Shown: positions 17,008 through 27,370, counted from the stretch's first letter. The stretch is DNA of 64,000 bases from Rickettsia hoogstraalii (GCF_000825685.1 NZ_CCXM01000001.1:496001-560000); one strand, 5' to 3'. A program made the numbers and translations. Notes: a model not told the origin generated them from the letters alone.

Positions 17008-17562
17008 TTAACAAGCAGGATGGTTAATTTTTATAAACTTTTCTATCATTCTAGTAACGGAACGTTCTAGCTCAATATCTAATTTTGAATAATCAGAAAA
17101 GCTAAACCATTTAAGTTCATTCGATTCGTTATTTTTTATAAAATTATCATTATTTACTGTTTTTAGTAAAAATCGTACATCATAGTGATAATGAGCAGGC
17201 TCCTTATGAGTTTGCGGAATATAATGGGTATCTATATCAAAAATCTCCTTATTTATCGTTTTAATCTCATTAATTCCGGATTCTTCTATAGCTTCTTTAA
17301 CCGCTACATTTAATATATTACTATCTCCGTCACAATGACCTCCTGGTTGAAGCCATTTATCAAGCTTTTTATGGTGCATCAATAAAAATTTAGTTTTATC
17401 ATTATTAAGTAAAAAAGCTGAAGCAGTGAAATGCCCTATTTGTAAATCTCGGCTAAAAGGGTTGTCATATTCATTTAAAAATTCAAGCATTTTTGTTTTT
17501 GTAACAATTTCTTCAGGATATGTGCTACTGTAATTTTGTAGTTTAATATGTAATTCATTCAT
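17008..17562 (-). CDS. Nudix hydrolase
   Basis: This is a diphosphate-cleaving hydrolase of the MutT/Nudix fold, with unknown substrate. The Nudix box is at about residues 93-116: GGHCDGDSNILNVAVKEA, then IEESGI. The REUxEE core is present as KEAIEE. The first conserved Glu of the box is Ser here, a common variation in this GGHCDGD subfamily. The preceding LDKWLQPGGH is typical. At 184 residues the length is normal. The gene is monocistronic, between an inverted repeat and a divergent small membrane protein gene. Confidence 0.85.
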   Translation of the reverse strand: MNELHIKLQNYSSTYPEEIVTKTKMLEFLNEYDNPFSRDLQIGHFTASAFLLNNDKTKFLLMHHKKLDKWLQPGGHCDGDSNILNVAVKEAIEESGINEIKTINKEIFDIDTHYIPQTHKEPAHYHYDVRFLLKTVNNDNFIKNNESNELKWFSFSDYSKLDIELERSVTRMIEKFIKINHPAC

Positions 17563-17744
17563 AACGATAATTTTTTATGTATAGAGCTTCGATATTTAAC
17601 TCAAATTTCTCTGCTAAGTCAAATAAAAATAATGTTATAAAATTACATTTTACCATGTTTCGTGGTAATTATCATTGACAATCAATTAATACTTAGTTAT
17701 TATTATGCTTCTAAAATTTAATATTAATTAATAGATTTATATTT

Positions 17745-17996
17745 ATGCTTAAAGAAATAATCAATGAAATAGTAAACGATAATACAAACCCTTGGTACGG
17801 TAAGCTTGCAGTAGTAGGAGCATGTGCTGTTGGAATTTATGTAGTAGTAATTGATCCACCTTTAAAAATTGCTATGGCATGTGCTGCCGGCATAATGGGA
17901 ACATTAGCTACAATTAAAGTAGGAGAAGCCTGTTATAATTATTATATGGAAACAAAATACCTAAGAAGAAGGATTAATTGGAGAAGTAGAATATAA
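17745..17996 (+). CDS. Small hypothetical membrane protein, 83 residues
   Basis: Unknown. The middle holds two adjacent hydrophobic stretches (LAVVGACAVGIYVVVI and IAMACAAGIMGTLATI) joined by DPPLK, predicting a membrane hairpin. The C-terminus is basic (KYLRRRINWRSR), which by the positive-inside rule would be cytoplasmic. The ATG start has no strong ribosome-binding site. It reads on its own, opposite to the Nudix gene. Confidence 0.55.
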   Translation: MLKEIINEIVNDNTNPWYGKLAVVGACAVGIYVVVIDPPLKIAMACAAGIMGTLATIKVGEACYNYYMETKYLRRRINWRSRI

Positions 17997-18061
17997 TATT
18001 GAAATATATTAACAAAATATTTTTAACGAATTTAGAGGACAAACCGACTCTAAATTCATGT

Positions 18062-18961
18062 TCATTTACTATTCAAGCCGTTTTTTAGTCTAATTTTGAC
18101 TTGTTTTAAAGAACGAGGAGTTGCGTCCGTAACTTCAATTTCAATATTTTCTGAAATATCTATTCTAGTACCGATAGCCGGAACACTACCTACTCTAGTC
18201 AATACTAAACCACCTATCGTATCAAACTCATCATCATCATTTTTTAGCTTTTCTCCTATTATTTCTTCAAGCACTTCTACTTCAACACGTGCATTTGAAA
18301 TAATTGTTGAGTTATTAATAACCTTGAAATTATCGCTATCTAATTGCTGATCATGCTCATCATCAATTCGTCCTACTATTTCTTCTATAAGATCTTCAAT
18401 GGTAACTAAACCGTCAGTACCGCCATACTCATCAACAACTATTGCAATATGTGTTCTCTCACGACGCATTTTTGCTAGCAAATCTAATAATTTCATAGAA
18501 GGAGCTGCAATTATATGCTTACGTATAAGCTTTTTTAGACGACCATTTTGCTTTGTAGCCAATGCTTTAAATAAATCCTTGATATGAATGAACCCTACTA
18601 CATTGTCTAAAGTACCGTCATATATAAGAGTTCGTGTATGTGGGACTTCTAACTTAATAGACTCACTTAATTCTTCTAGATTCGTAGTTAATTTTATTGC
18701 CGCAATATCGGAACGCGGTACCATTATATCTTCAATAGTTTTATCTTCTAGCTCCAATAAATTAGCTAAAATATTACGCTCGTCTAAAGTCATTTTTTGG
18801 CTATTAATTTTAAGGCGTTTTATGACACCAAAAAAATTATCAGGCGTTTTTGTTTTTCTAAAAAAATTTTTTATCAGAGATAATAATTTTCGTACAGTAA
18901 AAATTAACTTATTATTTTGATTTTTTTTACTAGAATCTTCTTTTTTTGAAGATTTTAACAT
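18062..18961 (-). CDS. tlyC: TlyC/CorC-family protein with CBS domains
   Basis: In Rickettsia this protein is called hemolysin C (TlyC) and has been proposed to help lyse host membranes. By domains it belongs to the CorC/HlyC group linked to ion homeostasis. A pair of CBS domains covers about residues 75-200 ([44 protein letters not shown]). A C-terminal transporter-associated domain follows ([18 protein letters not shown]). No membrane span (DUF21) is present, as in CorC. At 299 residues the length fits. It follows ybeY by 16 bases in one operon, a common pairing in bacteria. Confidence 0.93.
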   Translation of the reverse strand: MLKSSKKEDSSKKNQNNKLIFTVRKLLSLIKNFFRKTKTPDNFFGVIKRLKINSQKMTLDERNILANLLELEDKTIEDIMVPRSDIAAIKLTTNLEELSESIKLEVPHTRTLIYDGTLDNVVGFIHIKDLFKALATKQNGRLKKLIRKHIIAAPSMKLLDLLAKMRRERTHIAIVVDEYGGTDGLVTIEDLIEEIVGRIDDEHDQQLDSDNFKVINNSTIISNARVEVEVLEEIIGEKLKNDDDEFDTIGGLVLTRVGSVPAIGTRIDISENIEIEVTDATPRSLKQVKIRLKNGLNSK

Positions 18962-18977
18962 AAATTTTTTTATTTAG

Positions 18978-19481
18978 TTAATAAGGGGAAGAAATACCGA
19001 AATATGATAATATTTCAATTTCTAGATTTTCCATAATATTTGCTTCTGTGTCATTTTGATGATCAAACCCAATTAAGTGTAAAATACTATGTATTAAAAT
19101 ATGAATAAAATGATTCTCAAAATTTTTTTGCTGCTCGCACGATTCATTATATATTACCTCATAACAAAATGCTATATCACCTAAATGCATATAATCAGAG
19201 TCGCCTAAAAATTCAAGTTTAGAATATAAATCCTGCCAATTTAATTCGTTGCTTGGAAAAGAAAGAACGTTAGTAGCTTTTTCTATATTACGAAATTGTT
19301 TGTTTAAGGTCAATATTTCTGCAGTATTTGTTAGTAAAATTGATAATTCAAATTGTTTTATTTTACTAAAATTATCAAACCGCAATAAAATATTTTGAGT
19401 TATTTTTTTGATTAAACTCTTATTTATCTGCTTATGCTCACGCCATTTGTTGTAATTTTTTATGATTTCTACGTTTATCAT
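18978..19481 (-). CDS. ybeY: Endoribonuclease YbeY (rRNA maturation)
   Basis: YbeY is a zinc-dependent RNase involved in 16S rRNA 3' maturation and ribosome quality control. The metal-binding motif HxxxHxxxxxH is present as [11 protein letters not shown], preceded by HILI and followed by [11 protein letters not shown] central [10 protein letters not shown] with [11 protein letters not shown] is also characteristic. At 167 residues the length is normal. It is the first gene of a two-gene operon with tlyC, 16 bases apart. A palindromic repeat lies just upstream, so the promoter must lie within or before that repeat. Confidence 0.93.
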   Translation of the reverse strand: MINVEIIKNYNKWREHKQINKSLIKKITQNILLRFDNFSKIKQFELSILLTNTAEILTLNKQFRNIEKATNVLSFPSNELNWQDLYSKLEFLGDSDYMHLGDIAFCYEVIYNESCEQQKNFENHFIHILIHSILHLIGFDHQNDTEANIMENLEIEILSYFGISSPY

Positions 19482-19499
19482 TTCTTAATCCTATCACAT

Positions 19500-19692
19500 C
19501 AATGTCATTCCCACGTAGGCGGGAAGGTATTGTTGCGTGGATAGGTTTTTCGTCATTGCGAGAAGAATTACGCAGTAATTCGACGAAGCAATCCAGTAAA
19601 AAATTCTGTAAATCAGAATTTTTTTAATTATTTTGCTGGATTGCAGCAAAGCTTCGCTCCTCGCAATGACGGTTCTAGTATCCATACAACAA
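19500..19692. repeat. Palindromic repeat truncating a mazF-like gene
   Basis: A module with ends GGTATTGTTGCGTGGAT and ATCCATACAACAACACC carries a CGTCATTGCGAG...CTCGCAATGACG palindrome. Left of it is a half GTCATTCCCACGTAGGCGGG element. It lies where a MazF-like frame breaks off. No matching target duplication is seen. Confidence 0.8.
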
Positions 19693-19709
19693 CACCAAAG
19701 AAAGACTGA

Positions 19710-19894
19710 TTAATCTATCCACCATACTTCACCTCTTTTCATAAAAATCACTTTCTATTAATCCTTCTACCCACTCATTGGCTTTTTCTTCAGCTTTTGT
19801 ATCTTTAGCCATAGTTTTGTAAGCAACTTCAAGCTCTTCATTAATCACAGGATTTACAAGCTGTTTAATAAATTTACTAATTTTTATACTCCAT
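19710..19894 (-). pseudogene. Decayed MazEF-like toxin-antitoxin module
   Basis: An antitoxin-like frame reads ISKFIKQLVNPVINEELEVA, then KAEEKANEWVEGLIESDFYE. Its likely ATG (19894, MEYK) is out of frame by one A. Overlapping its stop, a second ATG reads MKRGEVWWID, the characteristic start of MazF/PemK toxins. It then stops at a TAA close to the palindromic repeat. The antitoxin start is frameshifted and only ten toxin codons remain, so the module is dead. Confidence 0.65.
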
Positions 19895-19914
19895 TATTAC
19901 AAGTTTTTTCAGCG

Positions 19915-20808
19915 TTAAGCCACTGTATGACGCTGTTGGTAATTCTCTTTTAATTTTTGAAAATCCTCATCGGCATAGTATGAAGAACGGGTTAACGGAC
20001 TTGCCGAAACCATCAAGAATCCTTTTGTTTTTGCTACTCGCTCTAGATATTTAAACTCTTCGGGAGTAACATATTTTGCGACCTCAGCATGATTTTTGGT
20101 AGGTTGCAGATACTGCCCAATAGTTAGAAAATCAACCTTTGCTTCTCTTAAATCATCCATAACCTGTATTACTTCACTTATTTCTTCTCCAAGCCCTACC
20201 ATCATACCGGATTTTGTAAAAATTTCAGGAGATAATTTTTTGATATTGTGAAGTAAGCTTAAAGAATTATAATATCTAGCTCCAGGTCTAATCGTTTTGT
20301 ATAAAGACGGTACTGTTTCGACATTATGGTTAAAGACATCAGGCTTTGAATTAGCTATTATTTCAGCTGCTCCTTCTTTTCTTAAAAAATCAGGAGTTAG
20401 AATCTCAATAGTAGTATTTGGCGATGATTTTCTAATTTCGCTAATACATTGTGCAAAATGCGTAGCTCCGCCATCATCAAGATCATCACGATCGACGGAA
20501 GTAATTACTACATGCTTAAGATTTAACTTTTGTACCGCTTCCGCTAACCTTTGCGGCTCATGCGGGTCAAGTAAATCCGGTCTACCGGTTTTGACATTAC
20601 AAAACCTACAAGCTCTAGTACAAACCGAACCTAAAATCATCACGGTTGCATGTTTTTTTGACCAGCACTCACCGATATTAGGACAAGCAGCTTCCTCGCA
20701 CACAGTATTTAATTTCAGATTCTTTATTAAATCTTTTGTATTATAATATTCCGCAGAATTAGGAGCTTTTACTTTTATCCAATTAGGTCGTTTATTTAAA
20801 TTAGTCAT
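19915..20808 (-). CDS. lipA: Lipoyl synthase
   Basis: This radical SAM enzyme inserts two sulfurs into octanoyl-lipoyl domains of 2-oxoacid dehydrogenases. The auxiliary cluster motif [12 protein letters not shown] and the radical SAM motif [10 protein letters not shown] are both present. The C-terminal RSSYY serine ligand motif is also visible. At 297 residues the length is normal. The start overlaps the end of glyA by eight bases, so the two are co-transcribed. It depends on S-adenosylmethionine, which this cell probably imports because metK at the end of this window is broken. Confidence 0.96.
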   Translation of the reverse strand: MTNLNKRPNWIKVKAPNSAEYYNTKDLIKNLKLNTVCEEAACPNIGECWSKKHATVMILGSVCTRACRFCNVKTGRPDLLDPHEPQRLAEAVQKLNLKHVVITSVDRDDLDDGGATHFAQCISEIRKSSPNTTIEILTPDFLRKEGAAEIIANSKPDVFNHNVETVPSLYKTIRPGARYYNSLSLLHNIKKLSPEIFTKSGMMVGLGEEISEVIQVMDDLREAKVDFLTIGQYLQPTKNHAEVAKYVTPEEFKYLERVAKTKGFLMVSASPLTRSSYYADEDFQKLKENYQQRHTVA

Positions 20809-22063
20809 AAAACGGAAATAATTTAATTAGTTTTGTTACTTCATTTAGCACTTTCTGTTCAGCTTTACTATTATCTTCATTATTTTTTAAGCCGTCTAAA
20901 ATATCTGCTACCATATGACCGACTAATACAAAATCCTTTTCTTTAAATCCTCTAGTAGTGCATGCGGGAGTACCAAGGCGAATACCTGAAGTGATAAAAG
21001 GTGAAGTTTCATCAAACGGGGTAGCATTCTTATTACATGTAATCCCTGCTCTATCCAAAGAATTAGCAGCAAGCTTTCCGGTAATCCCGTCTTTACGCAA
21101 ATCCACTAAAACAATATGATTATCTGTTCCGCCTGTTAATATATCATATCCTCTTTCTTGCAAGCTACTTGCTAAAGCTTTAGCGTTACTTATTACCTGC
21201 TTAATATAGCTTTTATATTCAGGCTGCAAATTTTCTAAAAAAGCTACGGCTTTTGCAGCGATTATATGCATTAACGGACCGCCTTGTAGTCCTGGAAATA
21301 ATGCAGAATTTATCTTTTTGCCTATCTCTTCGTCGTTAGATAAAATTAAACCGCCTCGCGGTCCTCTAAGTGTTTTGTGAGTGGTAGAGGTAACAATATG
21401 AGCGTAAGAAATAGGGCTTTGATGCTCACCTGTGGCAACGAGCCCTGCAATATGAGCAATATCTGCCATAAAGTAAGCCTGGGCTTTATCCGCTATTTCT
21501 CTAAATCTTGCAAAATCAATATTACGAGGATAAGCAGAAAAACCGGCTATAAGTAATTTTGGTTTATGCAAATCCGCTAAGCGTTCAATCTCATCATAAT
21601 CGATTAAATAAGTCTCTTTATTTACGCTATAAGAAACGGCGTTAAACCATTTACCGGACATATTCGGGGCTGCACCGTGCGTTAGATGCCCGCCGCTATC
21701 TAAGGACATGCCAAGAATTGTATCACCCGGCTGTAATAAAGCGAGATACACGGCTTGGTTTGCTTGTGAGCCTGAATGAGGTTGCACGTTTGCATATTTG
21801 CAGTTAAAGAGTTTTTTTACTCGCTTTATAGCTAAATTCTCAGCTTTATCTACTTCCTCACAACCGTTATAAAAACGTTTGCCGGAATATCCTTCGGCAT
21901 ATTTATTGGTAAGAATCGATCCTTGAGCTTCAAGCACTGCGGGACTTACGAAATTCTCTGATGCAATAAGCTCGATTACACTATTTTGACGTGCCTTTTC
22001 ATGCTTTATTATTTCATTAATTTCTTTATCCGTTTCATGTAAATTATTATTAAAAATATTCAT
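20801..22063 (-). CDS. glyA: Serine hydroxymethyltransferase
   Basis: This PLP enzyme interconverts serine and glycine with tetrahydrofolate, supplying one-carbon units. The PLP lysine lies in [15 protein letters not shown]. Other landmarks are [18 protein letters not shown], the [18 protein letters not shown] region, and [15 protein letters not shown] near the C-terminus. At 420 residues the length is normal. It is the first gene of a two-gene operon with lipA. A palindromic repeat separates it from the divergently or separately transcribed esterase gene upstream. Confidence 0.97.
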   Translation of the reverse strand: MNIFNNNLHETDKEINEIIKHEKARQNSVIELIASENFVSPAVLEAQGSILTNKYAEGYSGKRFYNGCEEVDKAENLAIKRVKKLFNCKYANVQPHSGSQANQAVYLALLQPGDTILGMSLDSGGHLTHGAAPNMSGKWFNAVSYSVNKETYLIDYDEIERLADLHKPKLLIAGFSAYPRNIDFARFREIADKAQAYFMADIAHIAGLVATGEHQSPISYAHIVTSTTHKTLRGPRGGLILSNDEEIGKKINSALFPGLQGGPLMHIIAAKAVAFLENLQPEYKSYIKQVISNAKALASSLQERGYDILTGGTDNHIVLVDLRKDGITGKLAANSLDRAGITCNKNATPFDETSPFITSGIRLGTPACTTRGFKEKDFVLVGHMVADILDGLKNNEDNSKAEQKVLNEVTKLIKLFPFYD

Positions 22064-22100
22064 TCATCCTCATATGTTTTTGGTTTTGTAGGTATCTAAT

Positions 22101-22192
22101 CGTCATTGCGAGCAGCCGTAGGCTGCGTGGCAATCTCGTCAAATATCCTGAGATTGCTTCGTCAAAACTTACAGTTTTTCCTCGCAATGACG
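22101..22192. repeat. CGTCATTGCGAG palindromic repeat
   Basis: A 92-bp element opens CGTCATTGCGAGCAGCCGTAGG and closes CTCGCAATGACG, with inner GGCAATCTC and GAGATTGC arms. It lies between glyA and the esterase gene. Confidence 0.85.
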
Positions 22193-22202
22193 GGAAACCA
22201 AT

Positions 22203-22844
22203 TCATGCAACAACGCTATTTATAAAATTAATCGCAATCTCAAGCCCCCGTCCATCTATTGAGTGAGCGAGAGAAGTTAATTTATGCCCGCTATGCTCTA
22301 TATGGAGCTTAGATAAATAGTTTGAAGCATTATACATCTCACTAACACCAACCACCTCATCTAATTCCCCATGAATTAAACATATAGGGGTAAGCTTATT
22401 ATTAACTTTCATAGGTGGAATTAATGCACCCGAAAAACCTATAGTACAAAAAAACGGTTCTCGCTGAATCAGAGTTAAATATAAACCAATCATAGTACCT
22501 TGAGAAAAACCGATAATGATAGTATCTTTGTTGGTTAGATTTAGCTCTTCTTGCTTTTGCTTTATTATATCTTCAAGTTTAGAAATATTATTCGCAATTA
22601 GCTTTGCTATAATATGCGGACTGCGGTCTTGCAAGCTAAACCATTGTCTACCGTAAGGCATCATATCATAAGCCTCGATACCATGCGGGGAAATAAAATG
22701 ACAATTGGGTAAATCATTTTTGATATAAGGCACAAGTCCTATTAAATCATGTCCATCTGAGCCGACACCGTGCAGTAATACTACTAGCTTCTTCGGCGGC
22801 TGCTCTTTACTTTCTACTTCTGGGTATTCTAAATATTTGTTCAT
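22203..22844 (-). CDS. Alpha/beta-hydrolase, carboxylesterase/phospholipase family
   Basis: A soluble serine hydrolase of the YpfH / acyl-protein thioesterase type. The nucleophile elbow is GFSQGT (about residue 118), the start has [17 protein letters not shown], and [12 protein letters not shown] holds the Asp. The His is likely in [13 protein letters not shown]. At 213 residues the length is normal. The substrate is not shown by the sequence; lysophospholipids or acyl esters are possible. It stands alone between two palindromic repeats. Confidence 0.85.
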   Translation of the reverse strand: MNKYLEYPEVESKEQPPKKLVVLLHGVGSDGHDLIGLVPYIKNDLPNCHFISPHGIEAYDMMPYGRQWFSLQDRSPHIIAKLIANNISKLEDIIKQKQEELNLTNKDTIIIGFSQGTMIGLYLTLIQREPFFCTIGFSGALIPPMKVNNKLTPICLIHGELDEVVGVSEMYNASNYLSKLHIEHSGHKLTSLAHSIDGRGLEIAINFINSVVA

Positions 22845-22872
22845 GTTTTTTACAAAATTGTTATGTTTTATA

Positions 22873-22991
22873 TGTCATTCCCGCGAAAGCGGGAATCCAG
22901 TCATTAAAAAATTTAAACACTCTAAATTTTAAAACTAAAAGCTCGATTTATCTCGCTTTACGCTGGATTCCCGCTTTCGCGGGAATAACAT
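22873..22991. repeat. GTCATTCCCGCG palindromic repeat
   Basis: A 119-bp palindrome with ends GTCATTCCCGCGAAAGCGGG and CCCGCTTTCGCGGGAATAAC. Inner arms read AATCCAG and CTGGATT, with TAAAAGCTCG at the centre. Its right side touches the end of grxD. Confidence 0.85.
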
Positions 22992-23013
22992 CAAAGAGTC
23001 TCAGTATGACATC

Positions 23014-23328
23014 TCAACTCTTCAACATCTTCTCAAGCTCGCCATTATTGTATAGCTCCGTTGCAATATCACAACCGCCGACTAATTCCCCTTTAATGTA
23101 TAATTGTGGGAATGTTGGCCAATCGCTAAATTTTTTTAAATCTTCACGAAATTCCAGATTAACAAATACATTAATATCACGAAACTCTACACCTAATTTA
23201 TTCAAAATAGCTACTACTTTAGCAGAAAAGCCGCACATTGGAGCTTCCTTAGTACCTTTCATGAACAGCACTACTTTATTATTTTTTATTTTATTTTCTA
23301 TAAATTCAAAATTTTTATTTTCCATCAT
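23014..23328 (-). CDS. grxD: Monothiol glutaredoxin (Grx4 type)
   Basis: Grx4-type glutaredoxins bind and deliver [2Fe-2S] clusters. The monothiol active site CGFS lies in APMCGFSAKVV (about residue 32), after KNNKVVLFMKGT. WPTFPQLYIKGELVGGCDIA is the glutathione-binding part. At 104 residues the length is normal. The next gene, nth, diverges from it and encodes a [4Fe-4S] enzyme, though the pairing may be chance. No strong promoter was read. Confidence 0.96.
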   Translation of the reverse strand: MMENKNFEFIENKIKNNKVVLFMKGTKEAPMCGFSAKVVAILNKLGVEFRDINVFVNLEFREDLKKFSDWPTFPQLYIKGELVGGCDIATELYNNGELEKMLKS

Positions 23329-23380
23329 TCAAAACCTGATATAAATATTATTCTCTAAAATATACTCTTCATAATACATC

Positions 23381-24019
23381 ATGCAAGCACAAATAGTTAA
23401 TAAAATTTTTGAGATTTTTAGCAAGAATAATCCAAATCCGAAAACCGAATTAATATATAAGAATGATTTCACCTTATTAGTAGCGGTAATATTATCTGCT
23501 CAAGCCACTGATATATCGGTAAATTTAGCGACTGAATCTTTATTTGAAACTTATGATACACCGGAAAAAATTTTAGAACTCGGCGAAGACGGGCTTAAAA
23601 AATATATAAAATCTATCGGACTATTTAACAGCAAAGCAAAAAATATTATCGCATTATGTAAAATATTGATAAGCAATTATCAAGCTTCAGTACCAAACGA
23701 TTTTAAGGAATTAGTTAAACTACCGGGCGTTGGCAGAAAAACTGCCAATGTTGTACTAAACTGCTTATTCGGTATGCCGACAATGGCAGTTGATACGCAT
23801 GTTTTTAGAGTAGCCAAAAGGATTGGACTTGCTAAAGGTAATAGTCCTGAAATAGTAGAAAAAGAGCTACTGCAAATTATTAATGAGAAATGGTTAACTC
23901 ATGCCCATCACTGGCTAATTCTGCACGGTAGATATATTTGCAAAGCTAGAAAACCCGATTGCGATATTTGCCCTATTAAAGAGTATTGTGAGTACTATAT
24001 TAATACATTTTCAGGTTGA
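23381..24019 (+). CDS. nth: Endonuclease III
   Basis: This bifunctional glycosylase/AP lyase removes oxidised pyrimidines. The helix-hairpin-helix reads [17 protein letters not shown] with the catalytic Lys, followed by [14 protein letters not shown] with the catalytic Asp. A C-x6-C-x2-C-x5-C cluster site is visible in the C-terminus ([17 protein letters not shown]). At 212 residues the length is normal. It diverges from grxD and is followed after 50 bases by a small lipoprotein gene on the same strand. Confidence 0.97.
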   Translation: MQAQIVNKIFEIFSKNNPNPKTELIYKNDFTLLVAVILSAQATDISVNLATESLFETYDTPEKILELGEDGLKKYIKSIGLFNSKAKNIIALCKILISNYQASVPNDFKELVKLPGVGRKTANVVLNCLFGMPTMAVDTHVFRVAKRIGLAKGNSPEIVEKELLQIINEKWLTHAHHWLILHGRYICKARKPDCDICPIKEYCEYYINTFSG

Positions 24020-24072
24020 CAATTTCTTGCTTACTTCATAATATCTAAGCTCAATTTGATAAAGGTAAATTT

Positions 24073-24249
24073 ATGCGTTCAGCACTTATAACTTCTATAT
24101 TAGTAGCTGTAGCTTTCTTAACAAGTGCTTGTAATACAATGCAAGGTGCAGATCAAGATATGCAGGCAGCTGGTAAAAAACTTGAGGACTCGGCAGAAAG
24201 AAATAAGCCTAAAAAAAGCTGCGGCTGTCCTTACAGTTCAACTAACTAA
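24073..24249 (+). CDS. Entericidin-like small lipoprotein, 58 residues
   Basis: A short N-terminal helix (LITSILVAVAFLTSAC) ends in a lipobox, so the mature protein is a lipoprotein anchored through Cys20. The remainder, NTMQGADQDMQAAGKKLEDS, closely follows the entericidin A/B pattern. Three extra cysteines near the end (KKSCGCPY plus the lipobox Cys) are unusual. In enteric bacteria entericidins form an antidote/toxin pair; here a single copy is seen, and its role is unclear. AAGG stands before the ATG, and an intrinsic terminator follows. Confidence 0.8.
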   Translation: MRSALITSILVAVAFLTSACNTMQGADQDMQAAGKKLEDSAERNKPKKSCGCPYSSTN

Positions 24250-24268
24250 ATTACTGTTTTTATAATAG

Positions 24269-24297
24269 GTCGTCTGCTATATCACAGACGACTTTTT
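24269..24297 (+). terminator. Rho-independent terminator
   Basis: GTCGTCTG and CAGACGAC form an 8-bp stem with an 8-base loop, followed by TTTTT. It closes the nth/lipoprotein transcript and abuts the end of the convergent Rpn-like pseudogene. Confidence 0.85.
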
Positions 24298-25171
24298 ACT
24301 TTCCTGCCTTACCGATTTCTACTTTTAGCTTCTCTATTTCCTCTGTAGTTAGCCCTGTAGAATCTGCTATTATATTTATATCTATATTTTTAAGTAACAA
24401 GTTTTTTGCTATTTCAATATTTCTTTTTTCTATACCTCTTTCTTCAGTCCTTTTAAAAGCACTCATTTCGATTCTAAGCCATTCTCTACGATTCTCATAT
24501 TCTTCTCTTTCTGCATCACTTAAATTTATTACTTCAAGTATTGTTAATGCTTTTCTTAGCTCCTTATTATCTAGCTCTTTCGGTAAATTATCTTTATTTA
24601 ATAAATCATTACGTGTTAAAAATGCTAGCCATATATCTAAAGCGTTTTTAACTTTTTTAACGACATCCGATAACTCTTCTTTAGGGTTCTTAGCAAATTT
24701 ATTAAGCTCTATAGTATGTAACTCTATATCTTTAAAATATACTAAACCGTTTTTTATTTCCTTTAACTGAAAAGCGTTATGATATTCATTTGTATCTGTA
24801 ATACAGGTAAAATTAAGTATATGTATTCCTATTGTTTTATTTAGCTCCGAGTAATCCGCTCCCTCTTTCAGTTGTTCCGTATACATTTTTGTCCAATAAT
24901 ACAAATCTCTTTTATCGTAATCCGCTTCATCCGTCACTTGTATTTCAATATTAAATATTTTACCGCTTTCACTCTTGGCTTTAATATCAAGGATAGACAG
25001 CTTATCTGTCCAAAAATTCTTCGGGTTATATGGATTAAGCAGCGTTACTTCTGCAACCTGATCTTCTTTGCTTACTTATTGAATTAATAAGCGAGATCAA
25101 CAAATCCTTATTCTCTTCTACTCCAAAGATTTTTTAAAGGCTAAATCGACTCTTGGATTAACTTTATACAT
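24296..25171 (-). pseudogene. Rpn/PDDEXK-type nuclease-transposase family, frameshifted
   Basis: The intact C-terminal part (from IFNIEIQVTDEADYDKRDLY, through YWTKMYTEQL, to a charged helical tail) belongs to the Rpn (recombination-promoting nuclease, PD-(D/E)XK) family. The catalytic EIQ sits in IEIQ. Upstream sequence still reads KEDQVAEVTLLNPYNPKNF and, in other frames, ENKDLLISLINSI and VNPRVDLAFKK from ATG at 25171. An A6 run at about 25130 has lost one A relative to FKKIFGVEE, and a second indel lies near 25080. The gene is a pseudogene; these genes are usually numerous and unstable in Rickettsia. Confidence 0.75.
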
Positions 25172-25248
25172 ATTATACTACTAAATTTTATCTTTTCTCT
25201 TTATTTTACCATATTCTAAGGTAAATTCTACTATAAATTTATATTAGG

Positions 25249-25386
25249 CTTCTTCGGAAACTCGCTTATAGGGAGGAATTTGAAGGAGACACGGAACGCA
25301 GAACCGCAGCGTATATAGACATACGTGAGGATTCGAGTACCGGATCGACGTACAAATTACCCCTAGAAGTAGAGTTTCCGAAGAAG
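25249..25386. repeat. Complete Rickettsia palindromic element (RPE-1-like)
   Basis: Perfect 15-bp terminal inverted repeats, CTTCTTCGGAAACTC and GAGTTTCCGAAGAAG. The interior is closely similar to the in-frame copy in addA (GAGGAATTTGAAGGAGACAC, GTACAAATTACC). The element ends five bases before the stop codon of rsmI. It seems to have inserted after the gene rather than within it. Confidence 0.9.
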
Positions 25387-25390
25387 TCTA

Positions 25391-26227
25391 TTAAGTTTTT
25401 TGCTTGTTCACCAATCTATATATCTCTTTTTTACTATAAACATCTTTGAATTTGTCATAAGCAAGTTCGGTAGTGGTTTTGCTACTTAAGTTTTTACTTA
25501 AGCAAAGTTCTATAAATTTTTCTAAATTTGTTTGTTGGTTTTGTTCTTGTATATTTCCTGAAATCAGTAATACTATCTCACCTTTTAAAATATTATTTTG
25601 ATAGAACTCTATTATTTCATCTATATCCCCTGTTTTTATTTCCTGATACAGTTTAGTTAACTCACGAGCTACACATATTTCTCGGTTTCCTAGTATTTCC
25701 TTAGCTACCGATAAGGTGTTTATCAAACGAGGAGCGGTTTCAAAAAAAATCAATGTAGCCTTAAGATTTACTAGCTCAGAAAAAATCTTTTTCTTACTTT
25801 CTATAGTTTTAGGTAAAAACCCGTGAAATAAAAATCGATCAGTAGGAAGAGCTGATAAAGTTAGAGCAGTAACCGGTACAGATACCCCTGGTACTACGTC
25901 TATATGACAATTAAGAATACGCAAATCTCTAACTAACTTATAGCCGGGATCGGAAATTAAAGGAGTCCCTGCATCAGAAATTAAGCTTATTATATTGCCT
26001 GATTTTATTAAACTTATAATATTTTCTCTATCTTTCTCCTCACTATGATCATTATAAATTTGTAATTTTGTATGAATGTCATGTTTTGCTAGCAATTTTT
26101 GTGATATTCTAGTATCCTCGCATAAGATAATATCCGAATTTTTTAAAGTCGATATAGCACGAAGCGTTATATCTTCAAAATTACCGATTGGTGTTGAAAC
26201 AATATATAATCCTGACTTCAAAATCAT
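25391..26227 (-). CDS. rsmI: 16S rRNA 2'-O-methyltransferase RsmI
   Basis: RsmI 2'-O-methylates C1402 of 16S rRNA using SAM. It starts with [19 protein letters not shown] and has the family motifs LCEDTRIS and [17 protein letters not shown]. Around the middle it has [21 protein letters not shown] and FHGFLPK. At 278 residues the length is normal. It diverges from the LpoA-like gene, an arrangement found in many proteobacteria. An RPE lies five bases after the stop. Confidence 0.95.
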   Translation of the reverse strand: MILKSGLYIVSTPIGNFEDITLRAISTLKNSDIILCEDTRISQKLLAKHDIHTKLQIYNDHSEEKDRENIISLIKSGNIISLISDAGTPLISDPGYKLVRDLRILNCHIDVVPGVSVPVTALTLSALPTDRFLFHGFLPKTIESKKKIFSELVNLKATLIFFETAPRLINTLSVAKEILGNREICVARELTKLYQEIKTGDIDEIIEFYQNNILKGEIVLLISGNIQEQNQQTNLEKFIELCLSKNLSSKTTTELAYDKFKDVYSKKEIYRLVNKQKT

Positions 26228-26251
26228 AATTTTTAAATTTTAAGTAATATT

Positions 26252-27370
26252 ATGGCTAGTATAAAACATAAACTACGAATCGTTCTATCATTTTTTTGCT
26301 TGATATATTTAACGTCCTGTCAAACTCCTAAAGAAGAACCTATAAGTTTTCCAAAAAAAGAACAAAAAGAAATTGAGATTGCAATTTTAATGCCAAATCA
26401 GGGTCCTGATAGTATTGTCGGGAAACAATATAAAGATTTAATTAAAATGGGACTTAACGACGGGATTAAATCTTACATACATGTTACTTCTTACGACGGT
26501 TCAGACGAAAAAAACGTTTTAGCCGCTATGGATAAAATAGTAGCACGTAAAACTAAGATTATTTTAGGTCCTCTATATTCTAACTTTACCTCTCTAATAG
26601 CCGAAAAAGCAAAAGCTAATGATATTATTATTATAACTATGTCAAATAACCCGGCTCTTGCAGAAGATAAATTATTTGTATTCGGTCATGCACCTTTAAA
26701 ACAACTGATACGCATCATCAATTATTACGCAAGTAACGACCATAAAGATTTTATGGCATTGTTACCTAAAGGGAAGCATTCCCAAACTATTAGCCAAGTA
26801 ATGCAAAATATATTAATTCAGAAAAACGCAACATTATCACGCACCGAATTCTATGAGGATAATCCTGAATCTATAGCAAAAGCCGCAAGAAATATTTCAG
26901 ACAATACCGATATTATAAATGAGCGTAGCGATACAACAAAACCGGTTATTTATCTATCAGATGATCCAAAAAATTTAAACCTACTTGCCGATAACATTCG
27001 TAAATATAATTTAGATAAAAAAGCTATTTTAATCGGTGATAATCGTATTGATATCGATTACCCTAAAAATATCGATATTAGCTTTACCGGTTCTTTAAAT
27101 TTACTCAATAGCAACGTTCCAGATAGGGCAAAAGACTTAGGTATTAACCATATGGGCTTCATGCATCTTCTTTCTTATGATTTAGGACGTATGACTGCAA
27201 ACTACATAGGCAATGAATTTGCATCTGAAAGGTTTTTAAATAGAATGAACAGTAGACAACCTTATATAGGTTTATCCGGTAATATTCATTTCATCGATGG
27301 AGTAGCACAGAGACGGTATGACATTATCAGGAAAGAGAATGGTGTATATTCTACTGTTTCAGGGAATTAA
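26252..27370 (+). CDS. LpoA-like penicillin-binding protein activator lipoprotein
   Basis: This outer-membrane lipoprotein has a periplasmic-binding-protein type I fold. In E. coli LpoA stimulates PBP1A. The signal peptide ends in a lipobox, IYLTSC (Cys about residue 23). Then come EIEIAILMPNQGPDSIVGKQYKDL and KIILGPLYSNFTSLIAEKA, typical of LpoA/YraM. At 372 residues it carries only the C-terminal-type domain, without the TPR domain of enteric LpoA. It diverges from rsmI, matching the conserved rsmI/lpoA neighbourhood. Confidence 0.8.
   Translation: MASIKHKLRIVLSFFCLIYLTSCQTPKEEPISFPKKEQKEIEIAILMPNQGPDSIVGKQYKDLIKMGLNDGIKSYIHVTSYDGSDEKNVLAAMDKIVARKTKIILGPLYSNFTSLIAEKAKANDIIIITMSNNPALAEDKLFVFGHAPLKQLIRIINYYASNDHKDFMALLPKGKHSQTISQVMQNILIQKNATLSRTEFYEDNPESIAKAARNISDNTDIINERSDTTKPVIYLSDDPKNLNLLADNIRKYNLDKKAILIGDNRIDIDYPKNIDISFTGSLNLLNSNVPDRAKDLGINHMGFMHLLSYDLGRMTANYIGNEFASERFLNRMNSRQPYIGLSGNIHFIDGVAQRRYDIIRKENGVYSTVSGN

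Noticed and set aside
25249..25386. Coding extension of rsmI
   Set aside because: The element lies after the stop and has full terminal repeats.
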